Origin: Microbacterium sp. TPD7012
GTDB lineage: Bacteria; Actinomycetota; Actinomycetes; Actinomycetales; Microbacteriaceae
Reading direction: 5' to 3'
DNA: 64,000 nucleotides
NCBI RefSeq assembly: GCF_003075395.1
Contig: NZ_QDFV01000009.1
Coordinates: 60,660-124,659 of the forward strand
Shown here: in pieces, positions 53,741 through 64,000 of the stretch
How positions within the stretch are numbered: the stretch's first letter is position 1
Layout: every line of letters begins with the position of its first letter
Translations under genes and position numbers: made by a program
The notes under the pieces: generated by a model
Databases searched by the model: none
Seen by the model: only the letters and a program-made list of their open reading frames with translations
Told to the model about the DNA's origin: nothing

Positions 53741-55749
53741 CTGTGACCGAGGCCCGACTCCAGGAGTCGCGCGTCTTCGCGCCGCCTGCCGGCTTCGCCG
53801 ATCAGGCGAACATCGGCGCCGAGGCGTACGAGCGCGCGGCATCCGATCCGACCGCCTTCTGGGAGGATGCCGCGCGCCGCCTCGACTGGTTCGAGCCCTG
53901 GCACACGGCGCACGAGTGGGAGCCGCCCACCGACGGCGCGATCCCCGCGGCGCGATGGTTTCTCGGCGGCACGCTCAACGTGGCGTACAACTGCGTCGAC
54001 CGGCACGTGGCCGCCGGCCGCGGTGACAAGGTCGCCCTGCACTTCGAGGGCGAGCCAGGGGATCGTGTGTCGGTCACCTACGCGGATCTGCAGCGTCGGG
54101 TGTCCCAGGCGGCGAATGCGCTCGTCGCTCTCGGCATCCGTCCCGGTGATCGCGTGGTGATCTACCTTCCCGTGCTCGTCGAGACCGTGGTGATCACGCT
54201 CGCCTGCGCCCGGATCGGCGCCGTGCACTCGCTCGTGTTCGGCGGATTCTCGGCCGAGGCTGTGCGGTTCCGCCTGGAGGACACGGGCGCGAAGCTGCTC
54301 GTCACGAGCGACGGACAGTTCCGCAGGGGCACGGCCACCGAGGTCAAGTCCACCGCCGACATCGCCGCCGCCGACCTGCCGGAGCTCGAGCACGTCCTCG
54401 TGCTGCGCCGCACCGGCCAGGACGTGCCGTGGACCGAGGGCCGCGACGTCTGGTGGCACGATGTCGTCGACACGGCCGCCACCGTGCACGAGGCGCAGCC
54501 GTTCGACGCGGAGCATCCGCTCTTCATCATCTACACCTCCGGCACGACCGGGAAGCCCAAGGGACTCGTCCACACCTCCGGCGGGTACCTGACGCACGCG
54601 AGCTGGGCGCACTGGGCGCACTTCGACGCGAAGCCCGACGACGTGCACTGGTGCACGGCCGACCTCGCCTGGGTGACCGCCCACACGTACGAGATCTACG
54701 GTCCGCTCTCGAACGGGCTCACCCAGGTCATCTACGAGGGAACGCCCGACGCCCCGCACCGTGAGCGCCACCTCGAGATCATCGAGCGCTACGGCGTCAC
54801 GGTGTACTACACCGCGCCGACGCTGATCCGCACGTTCATGACCTGGTTCGGCGCCGATCTGCCGAACGGACACGATCTCTCCACGCTCCGCCTGCTCGGC
54901 ACCGTCGGCGAGGCCATCAACCCCGAGGCGTGGGTGTGGTTCCGCCGGAACTTCGGTCGCGACGAGCTGCCGATCGTCGACACGTGGTGGCAGTCCGAGA
55001 CAGGGGCGGCGATGATCGCGCCGCTGCCCGGCGTCACGAGCCTCAAGCCCGGGTCGGCCACCGTCCCGCTGCCCGGCATCGATGTCGCCGTCGTCGACGA
55101 ACAGGGGCGGGAGGTCGCCCCCGGGCGATCGGGCACGCTGGTCGTGCGGCGACCCTGGCCGGGCATGGCGCGCACCGTCTGGGGAAACCCGCAGCGGTAC
55201 CGCGACGCCTACTGGTCGGCATACGCCGGACATGGCGAGTCCGGCGGCTACTACGTCGCAGGCGACGGAGCCACCCGCGACGTCGACGGGTACATCTGGA
55301 TCCTCGGGCGCCTCGACGACGTGGTCAACGTCTCCGGACACCGGCTCTCGACCATCGAGATCGAATCCGCCCTCGTCGCTCACGACACCGTCGGCGAGGC
55401 AGGGTCCGCCGGCGTGGCCGATCCGGTCACCGGTCAGGCCGTCGTCGCCTTCGTGACGCCGTCGGGTCGAGCCGAGGTGACGCCCGCGGATCTCCGTGCC
55501 CAGGTCGCACTCGCCATCGGCCCCGTCGCCAAGCCGAAGCACGTCGTGATCGTTCCCGACCTCCCCAAGACGCGATCGGGCAAGATCATGCGCCGACTGC
55601 TGGCACAGTTGTGGGAGGCCGAGCAGGATCGCCGTGCCGGACGCGAACCGCACCCGCTCGGCGACACCACCTCGCTGCAGAACCCCTGGGCCGTCGACGA
55701 CATCGCCGACGTGCTCGCTGCCGCCGAACTCACACCACGGTCTCACTGA
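53731..55749 (+). CDS. acs: acetyl-CoA synthetase
   Basis: 672-aa AMP-forming ligase converting acetate, ATP and CoA to acetyl-CoA. The P-loop YTSGTTGKPKG starts at residue 268, the acetate-pocket Trp lies in VDTWWQSETG, the hinge region follows GYYVAGDG, and the catalytic Lys618 is in TRSGKIMRR, a site commonly controlled by acetylation. Starting inside ssuC, it is co-expressed with sulfur genes rather than with acetate metabolism. Propionate use cannot be excluded. Confidence 0.92.
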   Translation: MDVTVTEARLQESRVFAPPAGFADQANIGAEAYERAASDPTAFWEDAARRLDWFEPWHTAHEWEPPTDGAIPAARWFLGGTLNVAYNCVDRHVAAGRGDKVALHFEGEPGDRVSVTYADLQRRVSQAANALVALGIRPGDRVVIYLPVLVETVVITLACARIGAVHSLVFGGFSAEAVRFRLEDTGAKLLVTSDGQFRRGTATEVKSTADIAAADLPELEHVLVLRRTGQDVPWTEGRDVWWHDVVDTAATVHEAQPFDAEHPLFIIYTSGTTGKPKGLVHTSGGYLTHASWAHWAHFDAKPDDVHWCTADLAWVTAHTYEIYGPLSNGLTQVIYEGTPDAPHRERHLEIIERYGVTVYYTAPTLIRTFMTWFGADLPNGHDLSTLRLLGTVGEAINPEAWVWFRRNFGRDELPIVDTWWQSETGAAMIAPLPGVTSLKPGSATVPLPGIDVAVVDEQGREVAPGRSGTLVVRRPWPGMARTVWGNPQRYRDAYWSAYAGHGESGGYYVAGDGATRDVDGYIWILGRLDDVVNVSGHRLSTIEIESALVAHDTVGEAGSAGVADPVTGQAVVAFVTPSGRAEVTPADLRAQVALAIGPVAKPKHVVIVPDLPKTRSGKIMRRLLAQLWEAEQDRRAGREPHPLGDTTSLQNPWAVDDIADVLAAAELTPRSH

Positions 55750-55770
55750 CCACTCCGAACGGAGGACAGC

Positions 55771-57075
55771 ATGACGGAAGAACACCGCTTCGGATTCCGA
55801 ACCAGGGCCCTGCACGCGGGCGGCACCCCCGACGCGTCGACCGGCGCCCGCGCCGTGCCGATCTACCAGACGACCTCGTTCGTCTTCGACGACGCCGCGG
55901 ATGCCGGGAACCTGTTCGCCCTGCAGAAGTACGGCAACATCTACTCCCGCATCGGCAACCCGACGGTCGCCGCGCTCGAGGAGCGCCTGGCCTCTCTCGA
56001 GGGCGGTATCGGCGCCGTGGCCACGGCATCCGGGATGAGCGCCGAGTTCATCACGTTCGCAGCCCTCGTCGGAGCCGGAGACCACGTGGTCGCGGCTGCG
56101 CAGCTCTACGGCGGCACGGTGACGCAGCTCGACGTGACGCTCCGCCGTTTCGGCGTCGAGACCACGTTCGTCGCTTCGACCGACCCCGCCGACTACGCCG
56201 CCGCGATCCGCCCGGAGACCAAGGTCGTGTACGTGGAGATGATCGGCAACCCCTCGGGCGAGATCGCCGACATCGAGGGGCTGGCCGCCGTCGCGCACGA
56301 GGCCGGGGTGCCTCTCGTCGTCGATGCGACGCTGGCGACGCCCTACCTCGCCCGCCCGCTCGAGCACGGTGCCGACATCGTCATCCATTCGGTCACGAAG
56401 TTCCTCGGCGGCCACGGCACGACGCTCGGAGGCGTCGTGATCGAGAAGGGCACGTTCGACTGGGGCAACGGCAGGTTCCCGCAGATGACCGAGCCCGTCG
56501 AGTCCTACGGCGGCATCAAGTGGTGGGACAACTTCGGCGAGTACGGCTTCCTGACCAAGCTGCGCTCCGAGCAGCTGCGCGACATCGGTCCGGCGCTCAG
56601 CCCGCAGTCCGCCTTCAACCTGCTGCAGGGCATCGAGACCCTGCCGCAGCGGATCGACGCGCACCTCGCGAACGCACGGATCGTGGCCGACTGGCTCGCG
56701 TCCGATCCGCGGGTCGCCTACGTCACGTGGGCGGGGCTCGACGGGCACCCGCACCGCGAGCGCGCCGCCAAGTACCTCCCGCTCGGGCCGGGCTCGGTCT
56801 TCGCGTTCGGCGTCGCGGCCGACGACGGGCGTGCGGCGGGAGAGACGCTGATCGAGAACCTGCAGCTCGCCTCGCACCTCGCGAACATCGGCGATGCGCG
56901 GACCCTGGTGATCCATCCCGCATCCACGACCCACCGTCAGCTCACCGACGAGCAGCTCGTAGCCGCGGGCGTGCGATCGGATCTGATCCGTATCTCCGTC
57001 GGTCTCGAAGACGCCGACGACATCATCTGGGACCTCGATCAGGCCCTGACCACGGCGACGGGAGCGAACCGATGA
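55771..57075 (+). CDS. metY: O-acetylhomoserine sulfhydrylase (aminocarboxypropyltransferase)
   Basis: 434-aa PLP enzyme making L-homocysteine and acetate from O-acetylhomoserine and sulfide. The PLP Lys210 is in HSVTKFLGGHGT; YSRIGNPTVAALEERLASLE and VSVGLEDADDI-like C-terminal motifs fit the Cys/Met metabolism family, and the long form (over 420 aa) fits MetY rather than MetB/MetC. ATG 55771 has ggagga. The stop overlaps the next start. Confidence 0.95.
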   Translation: MTEEHRFGFRTRALHAGGTPDASTGARAVPIYQTTSFVFDDAADAGNLFALQKYGNIYSRIGNPTVAALEERLASLEGGIGAVATASGMSAEFITFAALVGAGDHVVAAAQLYGGTVTQLDVTLRRFGVETTFVASTDPADYAAAIRPETKVVYVEMIGNPSGEIADIEGLAAVAHEAGVPLVVDATLATPYLARPLEHGADIVIHSVTKFLGGHGTTLGGVVIEKGTFDWGNGRFPQMTEPVESYGGIKWWDNFGEYGFLTKLRSEQLRDIGPALSPQSAFNLLQGIETLPQRIDAHLANARIVADWLASDPRVAYVTWAGLDGHPHRERAAKYLPLGPGSVFAFGVAADDGRAAGETLIENLQLASHLANIGDARTLVIHPASTTHRQLTDEQLVAAGVRSDLIRISVGLEDADDIIWDLDQALTTATGANR

Positions 57076-57656
57076 GCGCGACGAATCCAGCGACGGCGGA
57101 CGCCTGCGCCGTCCCGGCTGTGGCGGACGCCGCGGCATGCGCGCTTCCCGGCGTCGCCCCGGCCATATCGGGACGGACATGGGTCGGCCCGAATCAGCAG
57201 GAGCGGTTCGCGCTGCTCCGCCGGGCGAAGTCCGTGGCGATCGTCGGCGCATCGAACAACCCGGCGCGCGCGTCGTTCTTCGTCGCGACGTACCTGTTGT
57301 CGAGCACCGCCTACGACGTGTACCTGGTGAACCCGCGCGAGACGGAGATCCTCGGCCAGCCCGTGTACGCCTCCCTCGCCGACCTCCCCGTGGTGCCCGA
57401 CGTCGTCGACGTGTTCCGTCGCCACGACGATCTCCCCGGTGTCGCGCAGGAGGCGATCGACGTCGGTGCCAAGGCGCTCTGGCTGCAGCTCGGCTCGTGG
57501 AACGAGGAGGCCGCCGCCCTTGCAGAAGAGGCAGGGCTCTCGGTCGTCATGGATCGCTGCATCAAGATCGAGCATGCGCGATTCCACGGCGGACTCCATC
57601 TGGCGGGCTTCGACACCGGGGTGATCAGCTCCCGTCGCCAGCTCCTGTCGCGGTGA
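57072..57656 (+). CDS. CoA-binding domain protein (YccU-like)
   Basis: 194 aa. A Cys/Ala-rich N-terminus (1-35) precedes a Rossmann CoA-binding domain: SVAIVGASNNPARASFFVA (about 57-75), VYLVNPRETEILGQPVY, VDVFRRHDD, and ALWLQLGSWNEEAAALAEEAG. Family members bind CoA without known catalysis. Overlap with metY and the presence of acs suggest a regulatory or carrier role in the acetyl-CoA/sulfur step; that is inference. Confidence 0.85.
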   Translation: MSATNPATADACAVPAVADAAACALPGVAPAISGRTWVGPNQQERFALLRRAKSVAIVGASNNPARASFFVATYLLSSTAYDVYLVNPRETEILGQPVYASLADLPVVPDVVDVFRRHDDLPGVAQEAIDVGAKALWLQLGSWNEEAAALAEEAGLSVVMDRCIKIEHARFHGGLHLAGFDTGVISSRRQLLSR

Positions 57657-57676
57657 GACCGGAAGCCTCCGAACTC

Positions 57677-57682
57677 TAGACT
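57677..57682 (+). promoter_or_regulatory. -10 for leaderless coaE
   Basis: TAGACT, 6 nt before the coaE ATG at 57689. It separates coaE from the ssu-met operon. Confidence 0.5.
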
Positions 57683-57688
57683 GGCCGC

Positions 57689-58288
57689 ATGCCCCTCATC
57701 GCACTCACCGGCGGTATCGCGTCCGGGAAGTCGACCATCGCGCGACGCCTGGCGGAGCGCGGAGCGATCATCGTCGACGCCGATCAGATCGTGCGCGACG
57801 TGCAGTCGCCCGGTTCGCCCGTGCTGGCGCGGATCGCGGAGACCTTCGGCGCCGAGGTCGTCGCATCCGACGGCACCCTCGACCGGGCGGCGCTCGGCGG
57901 CAAGGTGTTCGGTGACGCCGAGCTGCTGACGCAGCTGAACGCCATCGTCCATCCGGCTGTGCGGGCGGAGTCGCAACGCCGGTTCGAGGAGGCCTTCGCC
58001 GCCGATCCCCGGGCCGTCGTCGTGTACGACGTTCCCCTTCTCGTCGAGGCCAGGGTCGACGATCCCTGGGACATGATCGTCGTCGCGCACGCCCCGGCAT
58101 CCGTGCGCCTGCGTCGTCTTGTCGAGCTGCGGGGAATGGACGAGACGGCCGCGCAGGAGCGGATCGCCGCGCAGGTGTCCGATGAGAAGCGCCTGGCGAT
58201 CGCCGACGTCGTGATCGACACGGCCGGCGACATCGCGGAGACGCACGCGCAGACCGACGCCCTCTGGGAGCGGATCCGCGGGCAGTGA
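57689..58288 (+). CDS. coaE: dephospho-CoA kinase
   Basis: 199 aa. The P-loop GGIASGKST is at 8-16, DADQIVRDVQSPGSPV follows, and VYDVPLLVEAR marks the acceptor site. It phosphorylates dephospho-CoA in the last step of CoA synthesis. The length is that of a plain CoaE with no extension. The stop overlaps the GTG start of the MFS gene by 4 nt. Confidence 0.96.
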   Translation: MPLIALTGGIASGKSTIARRLAERGAIIVDADQIVRDVQSPGSPVLARIAETFGAEVVASDGTLDRAALGGKVFGDAELLTQLNAIVHPAVRAESQRRFEEAFAADPRAVVVYDVPLLVEARVDDPWDMIVVAHAPASVRLRRLVELRGMDETAAQERIAAQVSDEKRLAIADVVIDTAGDIAETHAQTDALWERIRGQ

Positions 58289-59496
58289 CCTTCTCCGGCC
58301 ACGCGCCAGGTTCCCGCGAGTACCGGCGCCTGATCATCGGTCTGTTCTTCGCCGGGATCGCGACCTTCGCGCAGCTGTACTCCGCGCAGGCCGTTCTGCC
58401 GCAGATCTCCGCGGACCTCGCGGTCAGCCCGGCGACGGCGGCGCTCAGCGTGTCGGCCGCGACGCTCGGGCTGGCCCTCGCCGTCATCCCGTGGTCGACG
58501 GTCGCTGATCGCATCGGTCGGGTGCCGGCCATGGCGACGGGCGTGCTCACCGCTACCCTGTTCGGCCTCGTCGCCCCGCTGAGCGGTGACATCGTCATGC
58601 TCCTCGCCCTGCGGTTCGCGGAGGGAGTCGCGCTGGGGGCGGTCCCGGCCGTCGCCCTCGCCTACCTCAGCGAGGAGGTCGAGGGGCGCCACGCCGCCAC
58701 GGCCGCAGGGAGCTACATCGCCGGCACCACGGTGGGCGGACTGCTCGGACGCATCGTCTCCGGGATCGTGGGAGAGTTCGGTGGGTGGCAGGCCGGGGTC
58801 CTGAGCGTCGCGGTGCTCTGCGCGGCGGCCGCCGTGCTGTTCCTCTGGCTCACGCCGCGCGCGAGGGGCTTCGTGCCCGGCCGTCTGCGGGCGGTCCGTG
58901 GGCCCGGCATCCTGGAACGTCTGCGCGCGCCGCTGCGCTCCGCGCTGCAGTGGGCGCTCTACGCGCAGGGCTTCCTGCTGATGGGCGCCTTCGTGGCGGT
59001 CTACAACTACCTGGGGTTCCACCTCTCCGCACCGCCGTTCGACCTTCCGTCGTGGCTGGTGACCCTGCTCTTCCTCGCCTATCTCGCCGGCACCGTGTCG
59101 TCGCCGTGGGCGGGCGCCCTCGCCTCCCGCGTCGGGCGCTTCCCGGTGCTCCTCGGCTCGATCGGCATCATGGCCACCGGAGCGGGTCTGCTGCTCGTCC
59201 CCGCCGCCGCCGTCGTGCTCGTGGGCCTGCTCCTGTTCACGGCCGGCTTCTTCGGCGCGCACGCCGTCGCCTCGGGGTGGACGCCGGTCGCCGCAGACCC
59301 GGCGAGCAGAGCGCAGGCCTCGTCCCTCTACTACTTCGCGTACTACGCGGGTTCCAGTCTCTTCGGCTGGCTGCTCGGCCTCGTCTTCGGCGCGGCGAGC
59401 TGGAACTGGTTCGTGGCGGCCGTCGTGGCGATGTGCGCGGCCGCCGCCCTCGCCGCCTGGTCGGCCCTGCGCGGGGTGCCGACCGGTCGAGGATGA
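58285..59496 (+). CDS. MFS transporter
   Basis: 403 aa, about twelve membrane helices. The loop between helices 2 and 3 has VADRIGRVPAMATG, the major-facilitator motif A pattern; FAEGVALGAVPAVALAYLSE is typical of the YnfM/AraJ-like drug or sugar efflux group. Substrate unknown. GTG 58285 overlaps the coaE stop. Confidence 0.88.
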   Translation: MTFSGHAPGSREYRRLIIGLFFAGIATFAQLYSAQAVLPQISADLAVSPATAALSVSAATLGLALAVIPWSTVADRIGRVPAMATGVLTATLFGLVAPLSGDIVMLLALRFAEGVALGAVPAVALAYLSEEVEGRHAATAAGSYIAGTTVGGLLGRIVSGIVGEFGGWQAGVLSVAVLCAAAAVLFLWLTPRARGFVPGRLRAVRGPGILERLRAPLRSALQWALYAQGFLLMGAFVAVYNYLGFHLSAPPFDLPSWLVTLLFLAYLAGTVSSPWAGALASRVGRFPVLLGSIGIMATGAGLLLVPAAAVVLVGLLLFTAGFFGAHAVASGWTPVAADPASRAQASSLYYFAYYAGSSLFGWLLGLVFGAASWNWFVAAVVAMCAAAALAAWSALRGVPTGRG

Positions 59497-59522
59497 GCTT
59501 CCAGCTCTGAGAGGATCGTCAC

Positions 59523-60314
59523 ATGCGGCAGGAGTATCTCGAGGCCTACGACAGTCAGCTGCGCACCGGCGCGGAGATCGCGAACGCCGTGGAGGTGACG
59601 GAGCACGGTCCGCTGCGTCTCGCGACGATGCCGGGCGGTCAGGGCTTCATCACGTACGCAGATCTCGGGGGAGCGGATGCCGACGGCATCGCCGCTCTCG
59701 TCGACGCGGCCGCCGAGCATTTCCGCGGGCTCGGCGGCATCTCCTCGGTGGAGTGGAAGACCCGTGGTCACGACCGTGCCCCTGGGCTGCACGACAGCCT
59801 CGTCCGCCGCGGCTTCGTGCCGGAGGAGCCGGAATCGATCATGATCGGCGAGGCCCGGCTGCTCGCGCAGACGATCGAGATCCCCGCGGGTGTGGACATC
59901 CGGCGCGCGCGGACCGATGCGGAGGTGCTCGCCGCCGGCGAGATGCAGGGCGAGGTGTTCGCCGACGCGGAGTGGCGCTCGCGCGCAGAAGCACTCGTCG
60001 CACGTCTGCGCGCGGATGACGCCGTCGAACTGTGGATCGCGGTGGCGGAGGGCGCCGTGGTGAGCGCCGGCCGGTTGGAGCCCGTCGCGCGGACGGACTT
60101 CGCCGGGCTCTGGGGCGGGGCCACCCGGCCGGAGTGGCGTGGTCGCGGCATCTACCGGGCGCTCACCGCCGAGCGCGCGCGGTCCGCCCTGAGCCGTGGC
60201 CTGCGTTACCTGCAGTCCGATTCGACCGAGTTCTCCCGTCCGATCCTCGAGCGATCGGGGCTCATCAAGGTCTCGACGACGACGCCCTACGTCTGGACGC
60301 CGCCCTCGCGCTGA
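59523..60314 (+). CDS. GNAT-family N-acetyltransferase
   Basis: 263 aa. The acetyl-CoA core lies in the C-terminal half: LWGGATRPEWRGRGIYRAL (about 199-217). The N-terminal half is a degenerate second GNAT-like repeat without a clear acetyl-CoA loop. Substrate unknown. ATG 59523 has gagagg. The 3' end overlaps the opposing DUF4126 gene by 28 nt. Confidence 0.85.
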   Translation: MRQEYLEAYDSQLRTGAEIANAVEVTEHGPLRLATMPGGQGFITYADLGGADADGIAALVDAAAEHFRGLGGISSVEWKTRGHDRAPGLHDSLVRRGFVPEEPESIMIGEARLLAQTIEIPAGVDIRRARTDAEVLAAGEMQGEVFADAEWRSRAEALVARLRADDAVELWIAVAEGAVVSAGRLEPVARTDFAGLWGGATRPEWRGRGIYRALTAERARSALSRGLRYLQSDSTEFSRPILERSGLIKVSTTTPYVWTPPSR

Positions 60315-60907
60315 CGGGCGCCTCTCTCCCTGCGTCGTCGCGCCGCGCGGCGCAGCACCACGATCGCCGTCACGACGAGCCCGATGAGCAGGATGCCTGC
60401 CACGACCGGCACGATGATCGCGGCGGCTGCGAGGGCGAAAGACGTGCCGTCCTCGACCGTGCTCAGCACGGGAGCGGCGAGACCTCCGGTCGTGGCGTTC
60501 GCGGCGAGGCGCGCCGTCGCCTTGAGCACGTGCACGGCGAGAGCGATCACGATCCCCGCCGCGACGGGCACCCAGGTGTTGTCCGCGAAGAACGACGCCG
60601 GATCGTCGACGGCGATCGTCTGCGCGCCGGCACCCGCCCCGAAGGCGATGCCGCCGGCCGCCGGTCGGATGATGCTCTGCACGACGTCGTTGATCGAATC
60701 GAGAGCCGGGATCTTGTCGGCCACGATCTCGAGCACGAGGAGCGCTCCGATCACCCAGAGCGCCACGTCGCCGGACAGCCACGACCAGCCCGCGGGGAGG
60801 GCCATCGCGGGGAGCAGTCGATCCGCGAGCCCGAGCAGGAACAGCGGCATCCACGCGTTCAGCCCCGCAGCGGCGGCGAGGCTGGAGCCGATGATGAACT
60901 CGATCAC
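60287..60907 (-). CDS. DUF4126 membrane protein
   Basis: 206 aa. Four or five membrane helices; motifs SSLAAAAGLNAWMPLFLLGL near the start, DKIPALDSINDVVQSIIRP in the middle, and a highly basic C-terminal tail (RRAARRRRERGARQ). This fits DUF4126, function unknown. GTG 60907 lies 7 nt after TAGAGT and starts just before the first helix. Confidence 0.85.
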   Translation of the reverse strand: MIEFIIGSSLAAAAGLNAWMPLFLLGLADRLLPAMALPAGWSWLSGDVALWVIGALLVLEIVADKIPALDSINDVVQSIIRPAAGGIAFGAGAGAQTIAVDDPASFFADNTWVPVAAGIVIALAVHVLKATARLAANATTGGLAAPVLSTVEDGTSFALAAAAIIVPVVAGILLIGLVVTAIVVLRRAARRRRERGARQREGGVQT

Positions 60908-60914
60908 GCGCCCC

Positions 60915-60920
60915 ACTCTA
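60915..60920 (-). promoter_or_regulatory. -10 for leaderless DUF4126 gene
   Basis: TAGAGT on the minus strand, 7 nt before GTG 60907. Confidence 0.45.
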
Positions 60921-61040
60921 CGGCCGGGGCGCCGCGCTCCCATCCAGCTCGGAGGGTTGCATCGATATTCTGATATGAGGCGTGGGGACGCCCAGGGGAG
61001 CGTCTGCTGGGGACGATTCTTCTGCGCCGGAAAGCAGAAC

Positions 61041-61580
61041 ATGACTGACGACAAGCCGGGGATCTCTCGTCGCACGATGGTCAAGGGCGCAGCGTGGTCG
61101 CTGCCCGTGATCGCGGTCGCCACCGCGGTGCCGCTCGCGGCGGCGAGCACGGGCGGCACGATCAACAGCGAGGCGAACTACTACTGGGATGCCGAGGCGC
61201 AGGGCGACTTCACGACGCTGGTCGCGGCCCAGGACGGCCTGCGGGCGACCTTCAGCACCCAGATCAGCTATCGCGCCGACCCCTGGGTGAACCCGCCGGC
61301 GGATGCATCGCTCGTCGTCGTGGTGGTCTTCGATTCGCCGGTCACCATCGACGCCGGTTCATCGATCGGCGGCTGGAGCGCCACGCCGGGTCTCGGCAGC
61401 ACGGCGAGCTCGTTCACGTTCGTCTCCACACCTTCCGGGTTCGGCAGGGCGCTCACGTTCAACGTGGTCGGATCCGCGCCAGGACCGCTCACATCGACGG
61501 CGACGATGAGCCTCCTCAACGGCGGGACGACGACCTGGGCGCAGGAATCCTCTGCGGAGACGGCCACCCTCAACGCCTGA
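61041..61580 (+). CDS. small Tat-exported protein of unknown function
   Basis: 179 aa. A twin-arginine signal (SRRTMVKGAAW, then a hydrophobic run to about residue 36) predicts folded export through Tat. The mature part (about 37-179) has alternating hydrophobic residues and many Thr/Ser/Gly, like an all-beta domain; no Cys. The 133-nt upstream gap contains A/T-rich -10 candidates around 60964-60977 and a GACGC/GCGTC inverted repeat, but only a weak ribosome site (gaaag). Not recognised further. Confidence 0.7.
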   Translation: MTDDKPGISRRTMVKGAAWSLPVIAVATAVPLAAASTGGTINSEANYYWDAEAQGDFTTLVAAQDGLRATFSTQISYRADPWVNPPADASLVVVVVFDSPVTIDAGSSIGGWSATPGLGSTASSFTFVSTPSGFGRALTFNVVGSAPGPLTSTATMSLLNGGTTTWAQESSAETATLNA

Positions 61581-61605
61581 CGGCCTCGATGTCGGAGGGG
61601 CGGCA

Positions 61606-61611
61606 TACGCT
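61606..61611 (+). promoter_or_regulatory. -10 for leaderless uvrB
   Basis: TACGCT, 6 nt before the uvrB ATG. No obvious LexA box is seen in the 37-nt gap. Confidence 0.4.
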
Positions 61612-61617
61612 GGAGAC

Positions 61618-63690
<2,073 letters not shown>

Positions 63691-63704
63691 GCGGTGGCTG
63701 ACCG

Positions 63705-64000
63705 GTGGATGCCGCAGGGGAAGAGCTGGCCGACCGCGTGAGAGCGCTGCTCCACGTCGGCGGCGACGTCGAGGAGAAGCGGATGTTCGGCACCCGGGCC
63801 TTCCTGCTCGACGGTCGCATCCTCGTGGGAGCGCGGAAGAACGGCGTCCTTCTGGTGCGGGTGGACGAGGAGAGCGGAGCAGCGCTCGTCACACAGTCCG
63901 GCGTCGCCGTCGCCGTGATGGGCGCGAAGACGATGGGGAACAGCTGGCTCGATGTGTCACCGGGTGTGCTGGGCGACGACGACGCCCTCATGTTCTGGCT
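63705..64000 (+). CDS. TfoX N-terminal domain protein (3' end beyond window)
   Basis: 98 complete codons are visible. Residues 8-98 match the TfoX/Sxy N-terminal domain: LADRVRALL, then EEKRMFGTRAFLLDGRILVG and the late TMGNSWLDV. In actinobacteria such short proteins are of unknown role, not proven competence regulators. GTG 63705 is the first in-frame start after a TGA, 14 nt past uvrB; no ribosome site is clear. Confidence 0.78.
   Translation, partial: MDAAGEELADRVRALLHVGGDVEEKRMFGTRAFLLDGRILVGARKNGVLLVRVDEESGAALVTQSGVAVAVMGAKTMGNSWLDVSPGVLGDDDALMFW

Noticed and set aside
53143..57252. Open frame of over 1,300 codons antisense to ssuC-acs-metY
   Set aside because: Same codon-shadow effect; it runs across several well-defined genes and shows no protein family features.

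Overview
The window is about 70% GC and gene-dense, with no gene-free stretch longer than about 300 bases. I see no rRNA, tRNA, insertion sequence, prophage or CRISPR array. Gene content points to an actinobacterium: MraZ-led dcw cluster, SepF-YggT-DivIVA(Wag31), an Rv2175c-type regulator, DUF3040 and DUF3043 proteins, a two-haem QcrC and the qcrCAB-ctaE respiratory block. Codon use and protein style suggest Microbacteriaceae, most likely Microbacterium; the genus call is inference. Much of the layout matches the broad actinobacterial synteny known from Mycobacterium tuberculosis (Rv2145c-Rv2196).

Layout. 1-3.1 kb: LysM/lysozyme-like surface protein (cut by the window edge), Rv2175c-like regulator, prenyl diphosphate synthase, DUF3040 membrane protein. 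3.2-20.2 kb: division and cell-wall cluster mraZ-rsmH-ftsL-ftsI-murF-mraY-murD-ftsW-murG-murC-ftsQ-ftsZ, then PLP homeostasis protein, sepF, yggT, divIVA and lspA. murE is absent from its usual place between ftsI and murF. 20.2-25.3 kb: rluD, an acetyltransferase, and two tandem paralogous ECF sigma/membrane regulator pairs with matching promoter sequences. 25.3-35.4 kb: dnaE, a membrane protein, hisD, nrdR, pyrD, DUF3043, an M20 peptidase and an Fe-S insertion protein. 35.5-44.6 kb: aa3 oxidase genes ctaCDF facing the ctaE-qcrCAB block, with rhodanese, GNAT and RidA genes between. 44.7-50.9 kb: trpD, PHP protein, 5'-3' exonuclease, a pair of surface proteins of unknown function, and rpsA. 50.9-57.7 kb: a tightly packed operon ssuBAC-acs-metY-CoA-binding protein. 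57.7-64 kb: coaE, MFS transporter, GNAT, DUF4126, a Tat-exported protein, uvrB and the start of a TfoX-domain gene.

How it works together. The first third builds and positions the septum: lipid-II synthesis (MurF/D/C, MraY, MurG), septal synthase (FtsW/FtsI) and Z-ring proteins (FtsZ, SepF, FtsQ, FtsL). The middle makes the bc1-aa3 respiratory chain. The 51-57.7 kb operon appears to couple import of organic sulfur to homocysteine synthesis, with acetyl-CoA synthetase placed to recover the acetate released by MetY.

Regulation. Many genes start 6-7 nt downstream of a TANNNT hexamer, which predicts leaderless transcripts. In three places that hexamer includes the stop codon of the upstream gene. 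Other regulatory candidates are two opposed arrays of GTGGAG-type boxes before mraZ, a 26-bp perfect palindrome before dnaE, and an inverted repeat before the ssu operon.
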